Below, piece after piece: positions 1-7,800 of a DNA stretch of 28,526 nt (the stretch's first letter is position 1; every line of letters begins with the position of its first letter). Location: positions 1 to 28,526 of the forward strand of contig CAYGTK010000025.1 of assembly GCA_964352775.1 (NCBI GenBank). The letters are read 5' to 3'. The notes beneath the pieces were generated by a model. It saw only the letters and a list, made by a program, of their open reading frames with translations, made no database searches and was not told the origin of the DNA. The translations under genes and the position numbers were made by a program. Source of the DNA: CAYGTK01 sp964352775 (GTDB taxonomy: Bacteria > Bacteroidota > Bacteroidia > Chitinophagales > CAIOSU01).

Positions 1-31
1 GGAATTAGAAATAAAATATTTAGTAAATAAT

Positions 32-64
32 AAAAGACTGTCTATTTGTAGATGGTCTTTTTTA
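32..64 (+). terminator. Intrinsic terminator of an upstream gene
   Basis: A long hairpin has arms at 32-44 and 49-61 (AAAAGAC pairs with GTCTTTT, then two G-T wobbles and TCTA with TAGA) around a TTTG loop. It runs into a T tract on the plus strand. It probably ends transcription of a gene lying left of the window and separates it from the operon starting at 90. Confidence 0.7.
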
Positions 65-89
65 TATTTAAGGAAATCAATTTCACGAA

Positions 90-677
90 ATGGACTTCCT
101 TGCGACTTTTTTCGGCTACTTTATTCAGTTTTTAGTCTTTCTAGTCATACTATGGTTTATAGTGACTATGATAAGAGGTTGGATTCCGTCAATAGCTCAT
201 GGACATTGGGATAAACCCTTTAGTGACCTCAACGTATCTTCCCATGAGTTTTATAATAAAGTGCAACAGAAAATACAGGAAAAGCAGATAGACGGTCTCC
301 GTTTTGAGCTTGTCGATCTTTATGAGGGGGTCTATTTCTTTTCCGATAAAAGGACTTATCTCCGCATAACACGCAATACAAAAGTAATTGACGTTTGCTG
401 CGCACCATTTGCTGATGGCACCTATTTTTCTTGGTGGTTATTTGAGAAGGAAATGATCTGGGAAACATTGCTCATGAAAGTACCCAACCTTGGTCCTTTC
501 ATAATAGACTTAATGGACCCTAAAACATACCATAAGACCGATAGCCTCAAAATGTATTACACTTACATTCATGGGTGTGTGATGCTCACCGTTGAAGAAT
601 TTACTAAAGAACTCGGATCGAGAGGCTTAACCGAAGAGGACAAAAAGCCAGTTATGCAAGACATTTTAAGACGATAA
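90..677 (+). CDS. Membrane-anchored protein of unknown function, first gene of the ATPase operon
   Basis: This encodes 195 residues. Residues 3-27 form one strongly hydrophobic segment (FFGYFIQFLVFLVILWFIV), followed by basic residues, so the protein is probably a single-pass inner-membrane protein with a soluble domain of about 165 residues. I do not recognise the soluble part. It has conserved-looking aromatic clusters (FSWWLFEKEMIWE, YYTYIHG) and no catalytic motif I can name. The stop codon is 6 bp before the start of the HerA/VirD4-like ATPase, so the two are almost certainly co-transcribed and probably work together, the membrane protein perhaps anchoring or regulating the ATPase. That partnership is inferred from spacing only. 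The ATG at 90 follows a purine-rich stretch and is the first start after the upstream terminator. Confidence 0.75.
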   Translation: MDFLATFFGYFIQFLVFLVILWFIVTMIRGWIPSIAHGHWDKPFSDLNVSSHEFYNKVQQKIQEKQIDGLRFELVDLYEGVYFFSDKRTYLRITRNTKVIDVCCAPFADGTYFSWWLFEKEMIWETLLMKVPNLGPFIIDLMDPKTYHKTDSLKMYYTYIHGCVMLTVEEFTKELGSRGLTEEDKKPVMQDILRR

Positions 678-683
678 CAGGTC

Positions 684-3600
684 ATGGAGACTCCCTCTGT
701 TGCAGAACTGAACACCCAGCACTTCTATGACTGGGAAATCAGAGGTAGAGGGTGGTATCTAAGTGATGTACCTGTTGAAATTGAACCTTACTATACTCCA
801 TATACCTTCCCTTGGCATGCTGTAAGAGCAAACGATCAAGTAGATGATGGTAAGAAGCGTTCTCTTTGGAATCAGTTTAAAGATAGTTTTCAGCCAATTC
901 AAAGAGTACAAGAAAGTGAGGAAGTAAATGATTTTCAAAGACATCTTGCCTACGAATTTGTCCCACCTAATGAAAATCAGTTACGTGCATTTGAAGTCTT
1001 GTTGCCACGTGAATATGATCTAGATGCTGGTGCATCAGAAAGACTTCTCCAAGTATTATCGTTAAGCTCATTACCAATTTCGTTTGAAATTCATGCAACA
1101 CATGAGCACATTAAGCTTTGCTGGACATGCTATTCGACAGATGTTGAGTTACTCATCAGTCAATTCAGAACCTACTTCCCCTCTGTCGGGCTACGAGAGT
1201 TTTACTATGAAGATTTTGGGCTTACCTCTGATTTTGTTCCTGCTATAGTGGATTTTGGTTTGTCCAATGAATTCATGCTACCAATTGCTCAACATAGCAG
1301 CCTCAAACCAGACCCACTTGCTGGACTGATAGGTCTTTCTGATAGATTAGAACAAGGTGAATCATTGATCTATCAAGTTATCTTTCAGGGTTGCAAGAAT
1401 CCATGGGCTAGCTCGGTCAAGGCATCGGTTTCTGATGGCCAGGGTGGGTCTTTCTTTGAAGATATGGTGGAGATGCCAAGATATGCTAGTGAAAAGACCA
1501 GTAGCCAACTATACAGCTCTGTTATCAGGCTTCTTGTACAAGCAGAAACCGACAATAGGAAGAGAATACTTGGAAACACAGCCATAAATGCTCTGGTTTC
1601 CCAGTCTCGGTCTTCGGTTAATAGCATCATCCCATTAGTTAATGAGAACTTTGATCTCGAGAAGCACTTTTTTGCAGTATACGATAGAGTTTCATATCGC
1701 CCTGGCATGATACTAAATTGCACTGAGTTACTATCATTTGTTCACCTTCTCGACTCTTCAGTTAGATCCTTCAATATTGATAGGGCAAGTTCAAAAACTA
1801 AACCAGTACAAAGAGCTTATAAAGCTGGTAAGTATTTCTTGGGGATAAATACTCACCTCGAATCTGAGACGCCTGTATTTCTTTCAGACGAAGACCGTTT
1901 AAGGCATACCCATATAGTAGGGGCAACGGGTACAGGGAAATCTAATCTCCTCATAAACCTCATTGTCCAAGATATTAAAGCTGGAGTAGGATGTGCTGTA
2001 CTTGACCCTCATGGCGACCTTATTGAAAATGTACTATCATCAATATCGATTGAACAAGCCGATAACATCATCTTAATAGACCCAACTGACGTTGATTTTC
2101 CTATTGGGATAAATATTCTCTCTGCCAATACCGAAATGGAAAAGATGTTGTTATCATCAGATCTTGTAGGGTTATTTCAACAACAAGCCACGAGTTGGGG
2201 TGATCAAATGACGGCCATATTATCAAATGCTATCAATGCAATTCTCGAGAGCAAAAAAGAGGGGTCCGTACTTGACCTCCGTTTTTTCTTAACTGATGCG
2301 GTAAAACGCAATGAGTTTTTACGTTCCGTTGAAGACCCTCTTACCCTTCACTATTGGAGTTCCGAATTCACTCAACAAAAGAGATCAGCTCCGGTCAGTT
2401 CGATAATTACTCGTTTGGACACATTCCTTAGGTCCAAGATCATCCGAAACATGGTTGTTCAAGAGCAAGGTCTTAATTTCAGAGATATCCTAGATGCCGG
2501 GAAAACCCTTTTGGTGAAACTACCCATCGGACTCATTGGCGAACAGAATAGCTACTTACTGGGCTCTATTATTACCACAAAGCTTTATCAGGCTGCACTT
2601 GGGAGGCAAAATGTGTCTCAAGAGCACCGAAAGCCCTACTACATTTATTTGGATGAGTTTCAGCATTTTCAAACACCAGCAATGAAAGGAATACTATCTG
2701 GTGCTAGAAAGTACGGTTTGGGACTGATTCTTGCTCATCAGGACATTTCTCAACTTAAAGCTGTAGACGGAGAACTAGCTAGTGCAGTATTATCAAACCC
2801 AGCGATTCGCCTGATCTTTAGAACGGGTGAAAATGATGCTAGGAGATTAACCCATGAACTTTCTTACTTCACTGAAGACGACATCCAAAGTCTTTCTACA
2901 GGTCAGTGCATTGCACGGTTAGGACTAAAGAATAACGACTGTAACATTATTATCCCAAAGGCTCAGGTCTCTTCAAAAGAGAATCGACAGGTATGGAATG
3001 TAGTCCTTGAAAATTCAAGAAAGTATTCATCACCACCTCAAGACTTTACAGTCAATAAAGCATCGGAGGGTCACATTGAAAAGGATGATGAAGCACCAAT
3101 TGAAGTGCCTCAGCCTGCTTCAAAAGCTGAAGAAAGACCTGATAAGGTCGTTTCGACGGTTGGAGAGGTAAAAGAGGAGGACGTTCAAAAGTATATTCAG
3201 AAGGAAACGGATAAGATGCAGATTACTCTCCATCGTTCACTACAGATGAAAATGCGAGAAATAGCACATAAGCTTGGTTTTAAAGCTAGCATTGAAGAAC
3301 AACTTGAGGGAGGGTTACGTGTTGATGTTGGCCTTCAAATGGATGGAATAAGAGTAGGATGCGAGATAGCTGTCACTAATACCGTTGAATATGAAATGAA
3401 TAACGTGCAGAAGTGTTTTGACGCTGGCTTTTCGCATGTCATAATATTGGTTGAGGATGTAAAGCATCGAAGGAATATTGAAAAGAAGGTAGAATCAACT
3501 TTTACTAAATTAAGACCAAGGATCTTTATCACTCCCATAGAAAAGGTCGAGTATATTCTATCTGAAATACTTCCTAAAGGGCCGCAAAAAACGGTTAAAC

Positions 3601-3713
3601 GCATCAAGGGATACAAAGTAAATGTGACCTATGAGAAGAGTGGTGACGGGAAGAATCGCGATGAAATAATCTCACAGGTCATTATAGATTCTACAAAACG
3701 CAAAAAGAAATGA
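684..3713 (+). CDS. VirD4/HerA-family (FtsK-HerA superfamily) DNA-pumping ATPase with C-terminal nuclease-like domain
   Basis: This encodes 1009 residues. An N-terminal region of about 400 residues is not recognised. The P-loop ATPase core follows: Walker A GATGTGKS at 413-420, the nearby CAVLDPHGDL signature, and Walker B YIYLDEFQ with D657 and E658. Its closest look-alikes are conjugative coupling proteins of the TraD/VirD4 type and DUF87/HerA ATPases, which form hexamers that move DNA using ATP. A low-complexity linker (about 790-845) leads to a last domain that resembles a PD-(D/E)XK fold: a helix, then VDV with D881, then EIAVT with E894. The usual lysine of the ExK motif is A896, so catalysis is doubtful. 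No relaxase or VirB/Tra genes lie in the window, so conjugation is not supported. The gene is in an operon with the membrane protein 6 bp upstream and converges with the HTH gene 2 bp downstream. The ATPase call is firm; the biological role is open. Confidence 0.85.
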   Translation: METPSVAELNTQHFYDWEIRGRGWYLSDVPVEIEPYYTPYTFPWHAVRANDQVDDGKKRSLWNQFKDSFQPIQRVQESEEVNDFQRHLAYEFVPPNENQLRAFEVLLPREYDLDAGASERLLQVLSLSSLPISFEIHATHEHIKLCWTCYSTDVELLISQFRTYFPSVGLREFYYEDFGLTSDFVPAIVDFGLSNEFMLPIAQHSSLKPDPLAGLIGLSDRLEQGESLIYQVIFQGCKNPWASSVKASVSDGQGGSFFEDMVEMPRYASEKTSSQLYSSVIRLLVQAETDNRKRILGNTAINALVSQSRSSVNSIIPLVNENFDLEKHFFAVYDRVSYRPGMILNCTELLSFVHLLDSSVRSFNIDRASSKTKPVQRAYKAGKYFLGINTHLESETPVFLSDEDRLRHTHIVGATGTGKSNLLINLIVQDIKAGVGCAVLDPHGDLIENVLSSISIEQADNIILIDPTDVDFPIGINILSANTEMEKMLLSSDLVGLFQQQATSWGDQMTAILSNAINAILESKKEGSVLDLRFFLTDAVKRNEFLRSVEDPLTLHYWSSEFTQQKRSAPVSSIITRLDTFLRSKIIRNMVVQEQGLNFRDILDAGKTLLVKLPIGLIGEQNSYLLGSIITTKLYQAALGRQNVSQEHRKPYYIYLDEFQHFQTPAMKGILSGARKYGLGLILAHQDISQLKAVDGELASAVLSNPAIRLIFRTGENDARRLTHELSYFTEDDIQSLSTGQCIARLGLKNNDCNIIIPKAQVSSKENRQVWNVVLENSRKYSSPPQDFTVNKASEGHIEKDDEAPIEVPQPASKAEERPDKVVSTVGEVKEEDVQKYIQKETDKMQITLHRSLQMKMREIAHKLGFKASIEEQLEGGLRVDVGLQMDGIRVGCEIAVTNTVEYEMNNVQKCFDAGFSHVIILVEDVKHRRNIEKKVESTFTKLRPRIFITPIEKVEYILSEILPKGPQKTVKRIKGYKVNVTYEKSGDGKNRDEIISQVIIDSTKRKKK

Positions 3714-3715
3714 AT

Positions 3716-4264
3716 TTAGTCCTGTAGATTGTATTCTTTTATAAAAGCTGTCATCTTAGTTCTGGTCTTGCCTTTAAATGGATGTTCACGTTTTTCTAAG
3801 TTAGCTACCGTTTTCCAATACAAGTCCAGCTTACCCGCCATCTCTTTAACGGTGAGTTTTTGCTTTCTTCGATACCGCATTATTAGTCTACGCAATCTTT
3901 TATCAGATAACTCAAATGCATATTTCTCACCGAGAAACTCTTCTACTTTTGGAATGACGTGTTTATTAGGGAATCCTCTTTCTGTTTCCCAATTTCCTAT
4001 TGTACCAACGCTAACATCGAGCATTTTTGCCACATCTTCCTGTAACAGACCCTTTTCTAAACGACACTGCTTGAAGAACTCAGCAAAGGAGGTTAAATGC
4101 CCCAAGGACTTAAGGCTGATGCGCTTCTTAGCCGATAATGTCACGGATAAAGAATGGGGTACACAACCCCATCCGTTCGTTGCATTTTTGTAAAAGTCAG
4201 GTTTTTGGTCAAAAAGCCTTGTAACAAAGACTTTCCCGCTAAACTTAAGACTACTGGCAACCAT
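3716..4264 (-). CDS. Tandem helix-turn-helix (XRE-like) transcriptional regulator
   Basis: The longest ATG reading gives 182 residues. Two HTH units are visible. The first is at about 51-100, with the typical pattern GLLQEDVAKML..SVGTIGNWE. The second is at about 122-175, with KLTVKEMAGKL..YWKTVANLE. They are joined by EEFLGEKY, a linker resembling the FLGY linker of the plus-strand pseudogene next door. The first 40 residues look non-coding and overlap the opposite-strand gene, so a GTG start at 4144 (residue 41) is more likely than the ATG at 4264. It probably binds DNA and regulates the neighbouring operon or itself. It converges tail to tail with the ATPase gene, with only 2 bp between the stop codons, and lies head to head with a frameshifted relative. 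The target and the effector are unknown. Confidence 0.75.
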   Translation of the reverse strand: MVASSLKFSGKVFVTRLFDQKPDFYKNATNGWGCVPHSLSVTLSAKKRISLKSLGHLTSFAEFFKQCRLEKGLLQEDVAKMLDVSVGTIGNWETERGFPNKHVIPKVEEFLGEKYAFELSDKRLRRLIMRYRRKQKLTVKEMAGKLDLYWKTVANLEKREHPFKGKTRTKMTAFIKEYNLQD

Positions 4265-4613
4265 ATTAAAATGAAGCGTTTGAACCTAAATCTGTCACAA
4301 CCGCAGGTTGCAAGCCTGCTTAAAGTATGCCCAGATACGATCTGTAGTTGGGAAACCAATCAGACTCAACCACAGGCGAGACACTACCTAAATATAATTT
4401 CATTCTTAGGGTATAATCCAGAAACCTAGTACGCTTGGTGAAAAGAATTATCTGCTACATACTTATGGAATCTCAAGGAAAAAATTAATCAAGATTCTAA
4501 AACTAGATAGGCAAAGTATAATTCGCCTTGAGCAAGACAGGTTAGGCATAAGTAATGAGCTAAAGAAAAGGATAGAAGTATTTCTTGCTCAAAACATTTT
4601 GAAGGCTATTTAG
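4154..4613 (+). pseudogene. Frameshifted tandem-HTH (XRE-like) regulator
   Basis: The frame from 4154 encodes an HTH of the GDHIRKRRL-type family: TTGNHIKMKRLNLNLSQPQV, then SLLKVCPDTICSWE, then ISFLGYNPET and a stop at 4427-4429. The other half of the same family continues in a different frame from about 4425: STLGEKNYLLHTYGISRKKL, then IKILKLDRQSIIRLE, ending with TAG at 4611-4613. The two halves together reproduce the HTH, FLGYNP, TLGE, HTH layout expected of an intact protein of about 150 residues. A single indel near 4425-4430 therefore explains the break. The 5' end overlaps the opposite-strand regulator by up to about 110 bp, depending on which starts are used. A sequencing error or programmed frameshifting would be alternatives; no obvious slippery heptamer is present at the junction. 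Confidence 0.75.
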
Positions 4614-4645
4614 ATTGTGAAACAACATAGTTATAAAGTAAGGAG

Positions 4646-4729
4646 AATTGCTTCTGCTAAGTACTCCACTTGAATATTCTTGCAGTCGGCCAAGTTGGCA
4701 ATGGTGCGGCTTACTTTAAGGATTTTGTA
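4646..4729 (-). pseudogene. Fragment of a yifB (Mg-chelatase-like AAA+) gene, 3' part
   Basis: The minus strand here reads YKILKVSRTIANLADC followed by KNIQVEYLAEAI. Over 27 codons it matches the C-terminal part of the intact yifB in this window (genomic 25640-25720) at 23 of 27 residues. About 19 of the 81 bases differ, mostly at synonymous positions, and the reading frame is kept. That pattern suggests a yifB copy that diverged under selection, not a fresh local duplication of the gene 21 kb away. No other part of yifB is recognisable here; both flanks lose similarity at once. This is a relic with no function I can propose. Confidence 0.7.
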
Positions 4730-4782
4730 TCAGCCATCGAAAGAGCTTATCAGATCCCTACACCTAAAAACGATCTTTTGTA

Positions 4783-4818
4783 AATAAAAAGGCCCCAATC
4801 GGTTAAGCAATTGGGGCC
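4783..4818 (-). terminator. Intrinsic terminator of the giant secreted-protein gene
   Basis: A perfect 9-bp GC-rich stem (GGCCCCAAT at 4791-4799, ATTGGGGCC at 4810-4818) with a 10-nt loop is followed on the minus strand by TTTTTATTT. It lies about 20 bp past the stop codon of the giant gene. The A tract on the other side makes it possibly usable from the plus strand too, but no plus-strand gene clearly needs it. Confidence 0.85.
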
Positions 4819-4839
4819 ATGATAAAAAACGCCTAAATT

Positions 4840-7800
4840 TTAAAGGTTATTTAAACCAACCTTAGTTATTAGATTAGTATTAGGGCCCTCTATTGAAATT
4901 AGGTAATAACCGAATTCAGTTACCTGAACCGGAAATTGAAGCGCATCTTGTGTGCGAACGTTTCGCTTAGTTAGCAACACTTTACCTGATAGATCAAACA
5001 CGCGAATGTCAACCTCATCATCAGTAGTGTAGTTGTTAAACTCTACATTCACCACATTTTTATAACCAAATACTTTTATGCTACCCTCGTTTACTGTAGT
5101 AAGTCCGGTTGCTTTTTGAACCGTTATCGAACCTACATGCGTAGCGCTACATACATCGTTTGAAGCAACTAGGGTTACATCATAAATGCCTGCTTCAGTA
5201 TAGAAGTGAGTCACCATATCGCTACCTGCCGGAATAATAGTGCCGTCGCCCATATCCCAGTCATAGTATGTTGTGTTCGTAGCGGTTGCTGTAAAGCTTA
5301 CTGCATCGTTTACGTTCACTATGTTGTTATCGGCAACAAATTCTGCTGTAACACTTGGGGCCGCCTCTACAATTATGGATTCATTTATGCTGTACCCGCC
5401 ATAATTCATGGTTAGTATGTAAGTACCTCCACTTAATGTAGCATTATGAGTTCCGCTTGCATTCAATTCGTTTATATGAACCGAACTACTTGCATCCCAC
5501 AATAACATCTCATCCCAAGTGATGGCCGCACCATTCACAGTATACTGACCAAGATCAATACTTACAGAACCATTGGCATTATCACAATCAGCATCTACCG
5601 TAGTAATAACCGCTGCTGGAACGAAGTGAAGCTTGAAGCGCATTTCATCATCAGTAGTAACTGAAGAGAAGCTGTACGTATCATGCTCACGTAAGTTCTG
5701 CATAGCACCTGTCTTCAAGTCTTCTAAGAAGACCAAGGCAGTAGGTGCAAAACTATTCAACTCTTCTGCAATGAAAGTAAACTGACCATCAGCACCAGGC
5801 TTGAAGCCCATTGGCACTACCTTAACAGTATTATCATTAGGCAATGCATTGATAGACTGGTGAAGCGCTACATCGGTTTTAGTATAAACCGTTGGTAAAC
5901 CCGTAGCACTATACATTTTATTAGCATCGTATAGTCTATCAATAGCTGTAGTGAAGTCGTCACCAAACGCTACGTAAGTCAAATCAGAATAACCGTTACC
6001 TGCTACGTTCATTTTCAAGATAGACTCATATGGTTTAGTCTGTCTGAAGAAGTTAGCATCATCGGCAACACGCATACTGTTATCAAAGCTTACAGTACCC
6101 GTAGTGTTGACTTGGATAAAGAATCCTTGACCACTCGCAATGTACCCTGGAACTATAGTATTGATAGGCTGGTAAGTACCTTGATAAGTACCAGTTGCCT
6201 GCCATAAGTTCGCAAAGCCTTGAATGTTTGTATTAGCAGCTGCTACAGTCGTCCAATCGATTGGCGACATGTAAGGGTTACTGATTAGGTTAAACCCATT
6301 ACTTGCAGTATTGCTAGTAGTGTTAGTTACCGTAGGGCTGGTTACTGGTCCAGTAGTATAACTACCACTTATGTCAGCAACCGTTCCATTTGGAATTACA
6401 CCAGCGAAACCTTTAGCAGGTTGTGCTGCTCCTGAGAAACGAACTCTCCATCCCGATTGGTTACAATCTGTTGGTAGTGTTTCGTCATAGTCAAATAAGC
6501 CACCGTAAGGTGAATTACTACGTAACTCGTCAGGATTACAATCTGAAGTAGGGATTACAGGAGAACCATCAGTAACTGGCGCACCAAATTGTTGGAACGG
6601 AGCTATACTGAACTCACCACCCCAATCTGTTAGTGTAGCGCTGCCAACACCAGCACCTAAGTAACTAAACCCACTCACGCCATTGTTTACATATCGTTCT
6701 TGAGTTAATGTACCTGTTACCGTACCAGCATTACCTGGGCTAAAGTCATCTACAAAGGCAGTACCTAAAGCAGAAGATCTAGCAATTACTGATCCAGTAG
6801 CTGTTAGGTTACCAGATGCTAATTCTAGTGATGTAGCAAATCCAACCGAAGCGTTAGCATCAACTATTACACCAGCAGCATTCTGTATACGAACAACATT
6901 GAAATCAGTATTGCCTTTAACAGTTTGCTGAACCGCACCCATAAAGGTTACGTCACCTGCGGCACCGAATGTTCCTTGGTTTAACCAGTCACCATACGTT
7001 TCTAATGTAGGATGTACACCTACAATAGAAGCATTATCAATTAATGCACCATTAAAGATGGTAACATCTAATGCAGTGGCCGTTACACCACCTGATAATA
7101 ATGGATAGTTAGCCGCACCCGATGGTATTGTGGCATCTACTGTAGATGAAGGGATAACTCCACAATCCCAGTTGGCTGTGTTAAACCAATCATTACTAGC
7201 CGATCCGTTCCAAACACCAGGGATGCATATTTCGTATGCTCCTTTGGTAAATATGGTACGGGCAGCTCCGTTAATATCCGTTGGCACCAGTGCTAGTAAA
7301 TTTGCATTGTTAACATTAGCTGCACCAGCAGTTGGGTTATAATCAGAACCAATTGCTACGAATGAAGGGTCATCTTGAAGAGATAAAGCATCCGTACCAG
7401 CAGCGGCTTGGAAATCGGCCAATGTTGCTCTATTTGCACCAAAATATCCGAAATAAGCACTAACTCCACCAGATACGTTAACTAGGTTGTTATCACTAAC
7501 CAGGCCAGTTACTCCGCTATAGTATAATCCATAGTGCTCACTTGAACCACCTCTAGTAACATTAAGTATGTTATTCTGAACTACATTACCAAGCGCAGCC
7601 GTTGTTGAACGCTCTATTGCTCGGGCATCTTCAATAGTTCCTGAAGCAGTTGAAGTAGCGTCGTCAAAAGAGATGGTATTGTGATAGATTTCCAAATAGT
7701 CAGAACCTGTCATGTAAATACCACCTAAAGTACCTCTACCACCTATGTTATACACCAAGTTGTTTCTCACGATGTTCGGGTTACTCGCTTGTGCATCACA

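Noticed and set aside
684..3713. Conjugative coupling protein of a complete integrative conjugative element
   Set aside because: The ATPase resembles VirD4/TraD, but no relaxase, VirB4, integrase or attachment site is visible in the window, so the specific role is not assigned.
3729..4193. 154-residue plus-strand open frame antisense to the tandem-HTH gene
   Set aside because: The opposite strand has two clear HTH domains; this frame has no recognisable domain and is a shadow.
4710..4783. Plus-strand open frame ending YFKDFVSAIERAYQIPTPKN, then DLL and a stop, just before the terminator
   Set aside because: It overlaps the yifB relic on the other strand, has no start codon or recognised family, and is only about 40 codons long; probably chance.
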